From positions 248,001-312,000 of the forward strand of contig NZ_PDDM01000001.1 in the NCBI RefSeq assembly GCF_002914585.1: a DNA stretch of 64,000 nt, written 5' to 3'. Positions within the stretch are counted from its first letter, which is position 1. The number at the start of each line of letters is the position of its first letter. Under the pieces are notes generated by a model that had not been told where the DNA came from, ran no database searches, and was given only the letters and a program-made list of their open reading frames with translations. Origin of the DNA: Pseudanabaena sp. BC1403. GTDB lineage: Bacteria > Cyanobacteriota > Cyanobacteriia > Pseudanabaenales > Pseudanabaenaceae. The translations under genes and the position numbers were made by a program. Positions 35,089 through 44,526 of the stretch are shown piece by piece.

Positions 35089-37776
35089 TTACAATGCCGT
35101 AAAGATCCAGTTATGCTCTCCTCCAAAAACCATCGGCAGATGTCCCTCTGGAGCATCTAGAGTAAATTTTAGATTGTTTTCTCCCAAAAAGATGCCACCA
35201 TGCAGAGATGCATTAGTCCAGTTAACCTGTTGCAAAAAATCCCGCTCTTTCTGATTGACTTGCTTAAAAATTTTCTTTTGGACACTAAATCCGAAATGAC
35301 CATTAGTATATTTCAACCATAGTTGATCGATAGTTTTTAAGTCTTTAATTGGGAAACAGTCAATAGCGTTACTGTCAATCCAACCTTCCTTTTCACATCC
35401 AGCGACTTTAAGCATCATCAACGCAGTTTCTTGATTGGCTTCTTCCCATTTTTGTGACTTGAGGAGTTCTCGCAATCTAGTGTAGTCAGCGTTACATTCA
35501 GATCTTAAATCATCATCTAGGCCTTCTGTTGAAGTATTTGTATTTGAAGCTTGGCTAGAGTCATTATCATTAAGTTTCTTTGAAAATCGATGAGCATTAC
35601 CCAAGATTTTCTGAGTTTCCGTCATCATTTGAATGATGTTTCTTTGCTGTTGTTCATTGAGCGTTGGCGAAGTGCTTTGCCGCAAGTTCAAGGCTGTCAA
35701 AATTTCAGTTGCAAAAGTAATCAATCGATTAATAGTTACTTGCAAAAAGACTACATCACGCTCTTGGGTTAAGAACTTTTCAAAAGCAGCCTCAAACTCA
35801 GGAAAGCAACTCTTGGCGAGTAACTCAGTATCGTCAGTCTGCTTAGCTTTTAGCGCTTGGTAGGCTGACAGTCCAAAGATCTTAATTTCGCCAATTTTAT
35901 TTTTATAGACTTCGTACTCTGGTGAATCTTCCCCATACTGATCTTTAGCTCGTTGAAGTACAAGCCTTTTAATCCGATCTCTAACATATTTGACTCCTTT
36001 ATTAGCATCTTCAAGACTGCCGTAGCGATCAATTGCAGTTACTACAAAGATAATGCGTCCTAAATCATTAGTAAGTAAGTCATTTTCTAAAAACTTTTGC
36101 TCTGATTCACCAAATGGAGCGTTACCCCAGATCACCATTATGGCTACATCTACAAGGGGGAGCATTGAAAGCGTAACTTCAGTCATACTGTCATCATTAT
36201 TCAATCCAGGTGTGTCAATAATATCAACATTGTTCTGACAGTATTGGACTGGATACTGAACGATTGCTTCCCTGATGTGGGCTGCCTTATCTTCTGATTC
36301 TGGAGTCAAATTGGTAACATAATCATAGAGTTGATCTATGCGTATCTCTTCTTCCCGCCCATTTTTATATATAATTTGTACCCTTGGATTAACTCCATAG
36401 GTTATTCGATTAAGTGTTGCAGTGCAGGGGTTGACATCAGAAGGAAGAATATCCTCACCCAATAGAGCGTTTATAAAGGTGCTTTTGCCACGTTTAAATA
36501 TTCCTACGACAGCTATAGAAAATGACTTAGATTGCACTCTCTCTATAACACTATTAATGTTTTGAAATTGAGTTGAGCTACTTAGCCATAAAGTTTGTGC
36601 ATAGCCTCTTAGCTTCTCTAAATCGCTAACTAGCATTGTTAAAAGCTTTCTGTAACCTACAAATGTATTTGGCAGTAAATCAGGCGAACTAATGATGACT
36701 TCTTGGAGGGGTTGAATCGATTGTTCTGGAGGTCTAGCATTTTGGACTTCTTGAGGTGATGTACGAGTCACCTCTGGCGCAGAGACTATGATCGTTGGTA
36801 GTGAATCTGGTGAACTAGGGACAGTTTCCTGAAGGGGTTGAATTAATTGTTTTGACAATCGAGTATTTTCGGCTTCTTCAGGTGATGTACGAGCTATCTC
36901 TAATGGTGGGATTATGATCGTCTCTAGCGGCAGAGCTATTGGTTTGAGACTTTGTAAATCTGTTAGAGCTTGTTCAGCATTGCGATATCGCTGACGGAAA
37001 TCATAGCGCACCATTTTGTCGATAAATTCCACAAAATCATCACTCACTTGCGCCTTATGCCGCCACCTAAACTCACCCGTTTCCGCATCTTGCTCAAACC
37101 CATGACCATAGGGTGGCTCAGCAGTGAGAGCCTCGATTGCCATGCAACCAACTGCATGAATATCACTAGCAAAGCATGGTCTACCTTGAGTTTGCTCCGC
37201 AGGCATATATCCAAGCGTTCCGATCGCGATCGTGCCACTCGCCAAACCAAATGCCATATTCGTTTGGTTTGGCTGCACCTCACGCACCGCCCCAAAGTCA
37301 ATCAGCACGATCTTGTCATTAGCGCGGCGGCGCATGATGTTACTTGGTTTTAAATCTCGATGGATAGAGCCTTGACTATGGACATACGCCAAAATCTCCA
37401 ATACTTCTCGCAGTAAACCTCTAGTCCTTGATTCTGACCATTTGACAGTATGGTTAATCTCATCGGAGAGCGGACGACCATCGATAAATTCTTGAACTAA
37501 GTAAAACTGATCATTGTCTTCAAAATAGGCAATCAGTTTAGGAATACCTGAATGATTGAGATCATCTAACTTAGAAGCTTCACGCTCAAACATCTGCCTT
37601 GTAATCGCAATTTGGTCTGGGTCAGTTTTGGTAATTAGCCGCTTGACCACGCATTGAGAACTAGCTTGATTTTTCAGGCGTTTGTGAGTATCTTCAGCCA
37701 AAAACGTCTCACCAAAAGCGCCAAAACTAATCTGTTTAACAATCCGAAAGCGATCTATCAGCATTTGTTCAGGCAT
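35089..37776 (-). CDS. Ser/Thr kinase-dynamin GTPase-GUN4 fusion
   Basis: About 895 residues from ATG 37776 (GTG 37791 adds five; numbers here use the GTG). Kinase at 10-280: Gly loop FGAFGET, VVKRL Lys, HRDLKPSN 144-151, DFG 165-167, APE-like PAEQ. Linker 296-375 with a duplicated 45-residue unit. Dynamin GTPase at 420-670: GIFKRGKST 430-438, DTPG, TAID; the long stalk and paddle are absent. GUN4 domain in the last 145 residues (CFPIKDLKTIDQLWLKY, FGFSVQKKIF), which in GUN4 binds porphyrins and activates Mg-chelatase. Proposed: a kinase that senses tetrapyrroles and drives the neighbouring dynamins. First gene of the dynamin operon. Confidence 0.9.
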   Translation of the reverse strand: MPEQMLIDRFRIVKQISFGAFGETFLAEDTHKRLKNQASSQCVVKRLITKTDPDQIAITRQMFEREASKLDDLNHSGIPKLIAYFEDNDQFYLVQEFIDGRPLSDEINHTVKWSESRTRGLLREVLEILAYVHSQGSIHRDLKPSNIMRRRANDKIVLIDFGAVREVQPNQTNMAFGLASGTIAIGTLGYMPAEQTQGRPCFASDIHAVGCMAIEALTAEPPYGHGFEQDAETGEFRWRHKAQVSDDFVEFIDKMVRYDFRQRYRNAEQALTDLQSLKPIALPLETIIIPPLEIARTSPEEAENTRLSKQLIQPLQETVPSSPDSLPTIIVSAPEVTRTSPQEVQNARPPEQSIQPLQEVIISSPDLLPNTFVGYRKLLTMLVSDLEKLRGYAQTLWLSSSTQFQNINSVIERVQSKSFSIAVVGIFKRGKSTFINALLGEDILPSDVNPCTATLNRITYGVNPRVQIIYKNGREEEIRIDQLYDYVTNLTPESEDKAAHIREAIVQYPVQYCQNNVDIIDTPGLNNDDSMTEVTLSMLPLVDVAIMVIWGNAPFGESEQKFLENDLLTNDLGRIIFVVTAIDRYGSLEDANKGVKYVRDRIKRLVLQRAKDQYGEDSPEYEVYKNKIGEIKIFGLSAYQALKAKQTDDTELLAKSCFPEFEAAFEKFLTQERDVVFLQVTINRLITFATEILTALNLRQSTSPTLNEQQQRNIIQMMTETQKILGNAHRFSKKLNDNDSSQASNTNTSTEGLDDDLRSECNADYTRLRELLKSQKWEEANQETALMMLKVAGCEKEGWIDSNAIDCFPIKDLKTIDQLWLKYTNGHFGFSVQKKIFKQVNQKERDFLQQVNWTNASLHGGIFLGENNLKFTLDAPEGHLPMVFGGEHNWIFTAL
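36676..36905 (-). repeat. Duplicated linker segment in the kinase fusion
   Basis: Two ~110-base units encode E(I/V)(A/T)RTSP(E/Q)E...IQPLQE...SSPD.LP. They join the kinase to the GTPase. Confidence 0.75.
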
Positions 37777-38159
37777 ACAAACCAGTCTCACACCATAAAT
37801 TTGGACTAATTTTCAAAATTAGGTAATTGGCTTAAAAAATACTTAACAATCTAAATCACTTGAAGTTATGGATAATTTCAGTAACTTTTCAAAATTCTAT
37901 CATGTTGCCCCAAAGATTCAGCGATCGCTTAAATAACGGAATGCGCGATTGAAATCATACCCCACACATTACCCCTGTTAAGGTGCAAAAATAGCGAACT
38001 TAGATCGGCTGTTTCAGCTTTAAAAAAGCTACTTAGGATCGCAAATTAAATAAAACCCAATATGATTGCGGCAGGCTTCGTCCACCTTAATCATATTGGG
38101 TTTTGAATTGCATAAGTTATTTAATTTTCATCCCTAAGCAACCCACCAGCTTTTTAGTT
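37777..38159. other. Intergenic region upstream of kinase fusion
   Basis: About 380 AT-rich bases with the kinase promoter presumably at the left edge and the hairpin at 38052-38104 near the CHRD gene end. Nothing else seen. Confidence 0.5.
38052..38104. terminator. 16-bp inverted repeat AAAACCCAATATGATT
   Basis: Perfect arms with a 21-base GC-rich loop, 56 bases past the minus-strand CHRD gene; probable terminator of that gene. Confidence 0.7.
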
Positions 38160-38819
38160 TTACGACTGTGCATTTAAAATACCGCGTAACTCGCCTGCTC
38201 GATTAGATTTGGTGTGAATATCAACGTATAAGCCACCACTATTAAGAGCTTGGAGTTGCTCATCTGTTAGCTTATATTCGCCCTTGACATTGCCGCTTAC
38301 ACCATCTGAGTTAACTTGCACTTGCAAGGCGAACTGGAAAGGTCCATTAGCATTAGCAGCTCCTTTATGAATATGTACACCTGAAGTAATATTTGGATTG
38401 GGAGGGGCTGCAGGATCGGTAGCATAGTCACGTAGGGGGCTATTTAAACCATAAAAACTGCCACGCACAATTAATCGATCGCCGATCAAGGCTGCTCCAA
38501 GCACGCCTGAGGCATTCGTTGTCGCTGGGTTCGGGTAAATCTCAGTTCCTGACAATATTGCAGCAAATCGAGTGAAACTAGCACCTTGGCTAATCAAATT
38601 CCCTTGAGAAATAAGTTCAGCCTCAGCTTGCTGTTGATAGGTTGCTAAACTGATTGAGGTATTAACTAGCTGCGAACTATTGACTTTGGGCGCGAGGTTA
38701 TGAGATTGAGCTGGTGCACTAGTATTTATTGCAAGTAAACAGATAGTGATCCCAAGAACAATGCTGAATAAAAACTTCTGATATTTCCTAAAAACCTGAA
38801 CCATATTATTGTTTTCCAA
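38160..38819 (-). CDS. Secreted CHRD-domain protein
   Basis: A 219-residue protein (ATG for residue 6, MVQVFRK, is an alternative start) with a signal segment (FLFSIVLGITICLLAINTSAPAQ). The C-terminal CHRD domain (about 83-217) has FAAILSGTEIYPNPATTNASG, SGVHIHKGAANANG and YVDIHTKSNRAGELRG. CHRD is an extracellular beta domain first named in chordin; bacterial roles are not settled. It stands alone between a hairpin and an inverted-repeat element. Confidence 0.85.
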   Translation of the reverse strand: MENNNMVQVFRKYQKFLFSIVLGITICLLAINTSAPAQSHNLAPKVNSSQLVNTSISLATYQQQAEAELISQGNLISQGASFTRFAAILSGTEIYPNPATTNASGVLGAALIGDRLIVRGSFYGLNSPLRDYATDPAAPPNPNITSGVHIHKGAANANGPFQFALQVQVNSDGVSGNVKGEYKLTDEQLQALNSGGLYVDIHTKSNRAGELRGILNAQS

Positions 38820-38903
38820 TTTAGTGGATTGGTTTGTTTTCTCTCAGATATGTTTACGTCTAAAAGTTGGGTTTGGATTCAATCGTATTATATCGTTACC
38901 ATG

Positions 38904-39006
38904 ATATACTCCCTTCCCACCTTAAGAAAAGGCGTTATACAGTGAATAATTAGTGGTGCGCGGCTAAGCCGCGCACCACTAATTATTCACTGGGAAGGCA
39001 GTATAT
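38904..39006. mobile_element. 103-bp MITE-like element enclosing a perfect palindrome
   Basis: Termini ATATACTCCCTTCCCA and its inverse (38991-39006) match 15 of 16. Inside, 38940-38992 is a 25-base-arm error-free palindrome with tip GCTAAGC (38963-38969). It ends 12 bases before the TauE gene start, so it must affect that gene's 5' region. Confidence 0.65.
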
Positions 39007-39018
39007 ATATCGTTAAAT

Positions 39019-39786
39019 ATGCAATATTTACTAATTTTTGGGGCGGCGTTATTAGCGGGTGGGATAAATGGCATCGCAGGGGGTGGCAGTTTTATTTTGT
39101 TTCCTGTTCTCATGTTTGTCGGTATTCCGCCTATAACTGCTAACGCCACTAATGCGATCGCCTTATTACCTGGAACATTAGCCAGTGCCGGAGCCTATCG
39201 TCATGAGTTTGATAAGGATAAGCGATCGCTAATTCAAGTATGCATATTGGGAGTGATTGGAGGGCTTTTAGGGGCAATTTTGCTCCTCAGAACTCCATCT
39301 GCAACTTTTTTGCAAGTTTTGCCATATCTACTACTGACAGCAACATTGGCTTTTGCTTTTAGTAATAAAATGACGATGTGGCTTGAGCTACAGCAATCCC
39401 GATTCGCTAAGCTTAGAAAATTGCGAACAGTTTTAATTATCATCTTGCAATTAGTTGTAGCTATCTATGGAGGTTTTTTTGGCGGTGGCATGGGGATTTT
39501 GTTTCTGGCTACTTTTGCGCTGATGGGGATGACTAATATCCATCGGATGAACGCCTATAAGACTATGCTTACAAGTTGTATTAATGCGGTAATCGTGATT
39601 CCCTTTGTTAATGCGGGGGTGATTCTGTGGCAAGAGGGTACTATTGCTGCGATCGGTGCGGCTATTGGTGGATATATCAGTGCTTACTATGTTCAAAAAA
39701 TCCCCCCGATTATAGTAAAGCGATTTGTAATTGGTGTTGGTTCAGCGATGACGTTGTACTTTTTTATTAAGAGTTGGCTGGCTTAA
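39019..39786 (+). CDS. TauE/SafE-family sulfite/anion exporter
   Basis: A 255-residue membrane protein with about seven or eight helices and two family repeats: AGGINGIAGGGSFILFPVLMFVGIPPITANATNA near 12 and YGGFFGGGMGILFLATFALMGM near 150. The family (TauE, YfcA, TSUP) exports sulfite, sulfonates or organic anions; the substrate is unknown here. An inverted-repeat element ends 12 bases upstream and a palindrome starts just after the stop. Confidence 0.88.
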   Translation: MQYLLIFGAALLAGGINGIAGGGSFILFPVLMFVGIPPITANATNAIALLPGTLASAGAYRHEFDKDKRSLIQVCILGVIGGLLGAILLLRTPSATFLQVLPYLLLTATLAFAFSNKMTMWLELQQSRFAKLRKLRTVLIIILQLVVAIYGGFFGGGMGILFLATFALMGMTNIHRMNAYKTMLTSCINAVIVIPFVNAGVILWQEGTIAAIGAAIGGYISAYYVQKIPPIIVKRFVIGVGSAMTLYFFIKSWLA

Positions 39787-39787
39787 T

Positions 39788-39842
39788 CAAAGCTATCCAA
39801 ATAAAGGCGGCGCTTCGCGCCGCCTTTATTTGGATAGCTTTG
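39788..39842. terminator. 26-bp perfect palindrome, GCTTCGC tip, after TauE gene
   Basis: Error-free arms around TTC; starts one base after the stop codon. Tip GCTTCGC (39812-39818). Confidence 0.88.
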
Positions 39843-39927
39843 CGAAACAACGCAATTAAGCTCATTGTCTTGTTATATGATCGGATCAGTGATCGCATTT
39901 TATCTGCAACTATAGGCTGTCCTCTAT

Positions 39928-40791
39928 ATGTCCAGTGTCATCATTCAAGGAGCAAAACATAGCTATAGCCTAACAACTCCTACACAAGCAAAAAAGCAAG
40001 TTCCAACGATCGCTTTTTTGCATGGTTGGATGCTTAGTCAGGCTTATTGGCAGCCATTGATTAGTCAGTTACAAACTGATTTTCAATGCTTATCCTACGA
40101 TTTACGGGGGTTTGGACTTTCTCAAATTAGCGATCGCGATGACTATTCGTTAATTAGTTATGCAAGGGATTTAGAAGAGTTACTTGATCATTTAGAGCTT
40201 TCGCAGGTTTGGTTGGTGGGGCATTCCCTTGGCGGTGCGATCGCTTTATGGGCAGCACATTTATTTAGCGATCGGATTTTAGGTGTTGTTTGTCTAAATG
40301 CAGGCGGAGGTATTTACATCAAAGAAGAGTTTGAGAAGTTTCGGACAGCAGGCAAAATCATTTTAAAATTACGCCCCAAGTGGCTACAAGATATACCTCT
40401 AGTTCATGTTCAATTTGCCAAAGATAGTGTCAAGTATCCTTTGGATCAGACTTGGGGTAAACAAAGAGCGATAGATTTTGTATCTGCTAAATATCAAGCT
40501 GCAAAAGGAACTTTGCTAGATTCTACTAGTGAACAGGAAGTTCACAAGCTACCGCAAATCGTCTCAAAGTTGCAACAACCGATTTATTTTGTAGCTGGTG
40601 CAAATGACACCATAATGGAACCAAAATATGTAAATCATCTTGCTAGTTTCCATTATTCTTTTAATGGTTATGGGGAGAATGTTTTTGAATTTCCAGATTG
40701 TGGACATATGGCAATGCTAGAGCAGACAAATCTACTGCATAGGCTTCTAGTAGATTTATTAGCAAAACCCGTTACCTCGCCTTGTCTGTAA
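39928..40791 (+). CDS. Alpha/beta hydrolase
   Basis: A 287-residue alpha/beta-hydrolase-fold protein: oxyanion-side HGW near 33, YDLRGFGLS near 62, nucleophile elbow GHSLGGA near 98, acidic residue in AGANDTI near 225 and catalytic His in DCGHMAM near 260. No signal peptide. The substrate cannot be told from sequence; cyanobacterial relatives include esterase and lactonase-like enzymes. Single gene, followed by hairpins. Confidence 0.85.
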   Translation: MSSVIIQGAKHSYSLTTPTQAKKQVPTIAFLHGWMLSQAYWQPLISQLQTDFQCLSYDLRGFGLSQISDRDDYSLISYARDLEELLDHLELSQVWLVGHSLGGAIALWAAHLFSDRILGVVCLNAGGGIYIKEEFEKFRTAGKIILKLRPKWLQDIPLVHVQFAKDSVKYPLDQTWGKQRAIDFVSAKYQAAKGTLLDSTSEQEVHKLPQIVSKLQQPIYFVAGANDTIMEPKYVNHLASFHYSFNGYGENVFEFPDCGHMAMLEQTNLLHRLLVDLLAKPVTSPCL

Positions 40792-40837
40792 TCTGGCTGC
40801 CGCCATTGATACAGCGCTTTGTGCTGAAACCCAAACC

Positions 40838-40884
40838 AAGAACTTTTTGAAAGTGTTGCTTAGCAACACTTTCAAAAAGTTCTT
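40838..40884. terminator. 23-bp palindrome with GCTTAGC tip
   Basis: Perfect arms AAGAACTTTTTGAAAGTGTTGCT and inverse, T-runs on both sides. A bare core of the other type, CAGCGCTTTGTGCTG, lies just upstream at 40812-40826. Confidence 0.82.
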
Positions 40885-40921
40885 CTAACTCATTTGAGCG
40901 AAAATTTCGGCAAGACCAAAA

Positions 40922-40956
40922 GTAGGGTGCGTTACGCTGACGCTAACACACCCTAC
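40922..40956. repeat. GTAGGGTGCGTTA...TAACACACCCTAC repeat
   Basis: A 35-base imperfect palindrome of a type I recall as a common dispersed repeat in cyanobacteria. A degenerate relative lies at 54534-54613. Confidence 0.65.
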
Positions 40957-40962
40957 AGCTTA

Positions 40963-41104
40963 AGAAACCATTTAAGAATTACTTTCTGCGGTCAAAAGCT
41001 CTAAGAGATCCCCCTCAATCCCCCTTAAAAAGGGGGAAGAATTTAATTCTCCCCCCTTTTTAAGGGGGGCTGGGGGGGATCTAGACAATTCTTAAATGGT
41101 TTCT
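40963..41104. mobile_element. MITE copy 1, inserted at the carB stop codon
   Basis: 142 bp with perfect 18-bp inverted termini (AGAAACCATTTAAGAATT and inverse). The inside is a CCCCCTTAAAAAGGGGG-type palindromic pair. TAA on both sides fits a TA-type target duplication. Copy 2 is at 52603-52742 with similar sequence throughout. No transposase. Confidence 0.85.
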
Positions 41105-44100
41105 AAGCATAATCCTGAAGTGCGGTTACGGAAATACCGCCAGTCTGTAAGGCTCTTATGGCTGCGATCGCGGCTTTTGCACCAGCTAATGTTGTAATCA
41201 CAGGGATCTTATAAGCCATCGCGGTGCGGCGGATCATCTTGCCATCGGTTTTCGCCTCTTCGCCACTGGGTGAATTAACGATCAATTGAATTTGACCATT
41301 TTTCATCACGTCACTAATGTTTGGACGACCTTCGTGAACCTTGAGAACCTGCTTTGATTCAATGCTGTTGCGGCGCAGAACTTTGTGAGTCCCTTCTGTC
41401 GCCACGACTTTAAATCCAAGTTCAACAAAAGCTTCAGCAATCGTAGAAATACCGCTTTTATCGCGATCGTTGACCGAGATAAAGACCGTTCCTTCAAGGG
41501 GAAGATGTGTGCCTGCACCAAGTTGAGCTTTGGCAAAGGCGCGTCCGAACTCAGTGTCAATGCCCATAACTTCACCAGTCGATCGCATCTCTGGACCCAA
41601 AATTGTATCGGTTCCCGCGAACTTAGCAAAGGGAAGTACGGCTTCTTTGATCGAGATGTGCTTGGGAATTACTTCTTCAGTTAAACCGAGTTCCGCAAGG
41701 GTCGCACCAGCCATAATTCGTGAAGCATAGTTAACGAGGGGAACGTTAATTGCTTTACTGACATAGGGAACGGTACGCGAGGCGCGTGGATTGGCTTCAA
41801 GGATAAAGACTTTGCTCTCCTTGAGGTTATTGTTATTCAACTGCACCGCGTACTGGATATTCATCAAGCCAATTACTTTTAGCGATTTAGCAAGGCTAAT
41901 TGTCCATTTGCGAATGGTGGCAAGAACTTCAGGAGGCAAGGAGAAAGTGGGAATCGAACAAGCGGAGTCACCAGAGTGAATCCCTGCTTCTTCGATATGT
42001 TCCATAATGCCGCCGATGGTGACATTGCCAAGTTGATCAGCGATCGCATCGACATCCACCTCGATCGCACCCTCAAGGAAATGATCGATTAGTACAGGAT
42101 GTTCTGGCTCGATGATAATGGCGCGGCGCATATAGTCTTCGAGTTCAGCATCAGAGTAGACAACCTCCATGCCACGACCACCAAGAACGTAGCTAGGACG
42201 AACAACCACAGGATAACCGACACGTTGCGCGATCGCGACGGCTTCATCTTCTGAACGAGCTAAACCATTTTGCGGTTGGGTAATACCGATTTCTTGGCAG
42301 ATTGCCTCAAAACGTTCGCGATCTTCAGCAATATCAATGGAGTCAGGCGAAGTTCCCCAAATCTTAGTTGTGGAATTTGTATCTTGGAGATATTTCAACA
42401 AGGGAACCGAAAGTTTGAGCGGAGTTTGTCCACCAAATTGAATGATTACGCCTTCAGGTTTTTCCGCTTCGATGATGTTTAGTACATCTTCGCGAGTCAA
42501 TGGCTCGAAATAGAGGCGATCGCTTGTGTCATAGTCCGTAGAAACAGTTTCAGGGTTCGAGTTAACCATGATTGTTTCAAAACCTGCGGCGCGTAAAGCA
42601 TAGCTGGCATGACAGCAGCAATAGTCAAACTCAATTCCCTGTCCAATTCGATTTGGTCCACCACCGAGAATCATGACTTTACGTTTAGTGGAAGGCAAAA
42701 TTTCTGATTCTTCTTCGTAAGTCGAATAGTGATAGGGAGTGAGCGCTTCAAATTCAGCCGCGCAGGTATCAACGGTTTTGTAGGAAGGAATCACGCCCAA
42801 ATCTTTGCGATAGGCGCGAACTGTATCTTCATTTGTACCCGTGAGATAGGCAATCTGGCGATCGCTAAAGCCCATCCGCTTTGTTTCCAGCATCTCTTCT
42901 TTTTTGACGCTATCGAGCTTCCGACCTTTGATCGAAAGTTCCACATCGGTGATCTCGCGCATTTTTTGCAAGAACCAAGGATCGATATTGGTTAGTTCAA
43001 AAATGGCTTGTACCGATAAACCTGACAAAAATCCATCGCGAATTGAGAAAATGCGATCGGGATTAGGAACTCGCAGACTGTACTTAATTTTTTCGAGATC
43101 GGGTAAGGTTTCTTCGCGATCGCCACCAAAGCCAAAACGACCAACTTCAAGCGATCGCAATGCTTTTTGAAAAGACTCTTGGAAAGTACGCCCGATCGCC
43201 ATCGCTTCACCGACTGACTTCATCTGGGTAGTGAGAACCGCCTCAGACCCTGGGAATTTCTCAAAGGCAAAGCGAGGAATCTTGGTAACTACATAATCAA
43301 TAGTTGGCTCGAAACTAGCAGGGGTTTTCTTGGTGATGTCGTTAGAAATTTCATCTAGCGTATAGCCAACAGCAAGTTTCGCCGCAAATTTAGCGATCGG
43401 GAATCCTGTTGCTTTCGATGCAAGCGCCGAACTGCGAGACACACGAGGATTCATCTCGATTACGACCACATCGCCATTTTCAGGATTGATCGAGAACTGA
43501 ATATTCGAGCCACCTGTTTCTACGCCGATTTCACGAATAATTTTGATCGAATAGTCACGCAAGCGCTGATATTCCTTGTCAGTCAAGGTCTGAGCAGGTG
43601 CAACCGTAATCGAGTCGCCAGTATGGATACCCATCGGATCAATATTTTCGATGCTGCAAATAATCACCACGTTATCGGCGAGATCGCGCATCACCTCTAG
43701 CTCATACTCTTTCCAACCAATCAGCGATCGCTCAATCAAGATTTGCGATACGGGACTCGCTTCTAAACCAGAGGCACAAATTTCTTCAAACTCCTCTTGG
43801 TTGTAAGCAATCCCGCCGCCAGTTCCGCCCATAGTGAAGGCAGGGCGGATAATTAGGGGATAGGAGCCAATTTCTTGGGCGATCGCACGGGATTCTTCCA
43901 TAGTTGTCCCTAAGCCAGATGGACACATAGCAACGCCAATGCGCTCCATCGCCTCTTTAAATAGCTTGCGATCCTCCGCCATCTCGATCGCTTCAAGTTT
44001 CGCGCCAATTAATTCAACACCATATTTTTCTAAAACGCCCATTTTTGCAAGGGATACGGCTGTATTTAGCGCTGTTTGTCCGCCCATCGTGGGCAAGATC

Positions 44101-44354
44101 GCGTCAGGACGCTCTTTCTCGATAATCTGGGCAACAACTTCGGGGGTAATTGGCTCAATGTATGTGCGATCGGCAGTGGCGGGATCGGTCATGATCGTCG
44201 CAGGATTGGAGTTAACTAGGATCACATAGTAGCCCTCGTCCCGTAAAACCTTACAGGCTTGGGTTCCTGAGTAGTCAAATTCGCAGGCTTGCCCGATCAC
44301 GATTGGGCCAGCGCCAATCAATAAAATCTTTTGGATGTCAGTACGGCGGGGCAT
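41103..44354 (-). CDS. carB: Carbamoyl-phosphate synthase large subunit
   Basis: A 1083-residue, full-length CarB. Two homologous ATP-grasp halves: [17 protein letters not shown] (near 14) and [17 protein letters not shown] (near 580), with [18 protein letters not shown] and [16 protein letters not shown]. The C-terminal MGS-like allosteric domain has NRD(K)SG...THKVLRRN. With CarA it makes carbamoyl phosphate from glutamine, bicarbonate and two ATP for arginine and pyrimidines. Its stop codon TAG straddles the end of MITE copy 1. Confidence 0.98.
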   Translation of the reverse strand: MPRRTDIQKILLIGAGPIVIGQACEFDYSGTQACKVLRDEGYYVILVNSNPATIMTDPATADRTYIEPITPEVVAQIIEKERPDAILPTMGGQTALNTAVSLAKMGVLEKYGVELIGAKLEAIEMAEDRKLFKEAMERIGVAMCPSGLGTTMEESRAIAQEIGSYPLIIRPAFTMGGTGGGIAYNQEEFEEICASGLEASPVSQILIERSLIGWKEYELEVMRDLADNVVIICSIENIDPMGIHTGDSITVAPAQTLTDKEYQRLRDYSIKIIREIGVETGGSNIQFSINPENGDVVVIEMNPRVSRSSALASKATGFPIAKFAAKLAVGYTLDEISNDITKKTPASFEPTIDYVVTKIPRFAFEKFPGSEAVLTTQMKSVGEAMAIGRTFQESFQKALRSLEVGRFGFGGDREETLPDLEKIKYSLRVPNPDRIFSIRDGFLSGLSVQAIFELTNIDPWFLQKMREITDVELSIKGRKLDSVKKEEMLETKRMGFSDRQIAYLTGTNEDTVRAYRKDLGVIPSYKTVDTCAAEFEALTPYHYSTYEEESEILPSTKRKVMILGGGPNRIGQGIEFDYCCCHASYALRAAGFETIMVNSNPETVSTDYDTSDRLYFEPLTREDVLNIIEAEKPEGVIIQFGGQTPLKLSVPLLKYLQDTNSTTKIWGTSPDSIDIAEDRERFEAICQEIGITQPQNGLARSEDEAVAIAQRVGYPVVVRPSYVLGGRGMEVVYSDAELEDYMRRAIIIEPEHPVLIDHFLEGAIEVDVDAIADQLGNVTIGGIMEHIEEAGIHSGDSACSIPTFSLPPEVLATIRKWTISLAKSLKVIGLMNIQYAVQLNNNNLKESKVFILEANPRASRTVPYVSKAINVPLVNYASRIMAGATLAELGLTEEVIPKHISIKEAVLPFAKFAGTDTILGPEMRSTGEVMGIDTEFGRAFAKAQLGAGTHLPLEGTVFISVNDRDKSGISTIAEAFVELGFKVVATEGTHKVLRRNSIESKQVLKVHEGRPNISDVMKNGQIQLIVNSPSGEEAKTDGKMIRRTAMAYKIPVITTLAGAKAAIAAIRALQTGGISVTALQDYA

Positions 44355-44402
44355 ATTATCTTGTATTTCTTAGGTAACTCGCAATACATTTTATAGCCTC
44401 AT

Positions 44403-44429
44403 GGCGATCCTTTAGTATGTAGCGCATGA
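44403..44429 (+). repeat. Direct repeat left of a relBE-type module
   Basis: GGCGATCC TTTAGTATG T AGCGC ATGA; 23 of 27 bases match 45062-45088. Both copies are followed by CTCTATACCT. The pair brackets the TA genes at 44527-45053. Confidence 0.6.
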
Positions 44430-44526
44430 TGCTAATTGGTTTACTGACTAAGAAGTAACACTATTTCTCTATACCTTTGAGGGGTGTTAAGATGCAGATG
44501 GTTAGATATATCAGAGATGTGCAGCC

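Noticed and set aside
41000-41080. GGGGG/CCCCC palindrome pair as carB terminator
   Set aside because: It is part of the repeated 140-bp element found also at 52.6 kb, so it is not carB-specific, though it may still stop transcripts.
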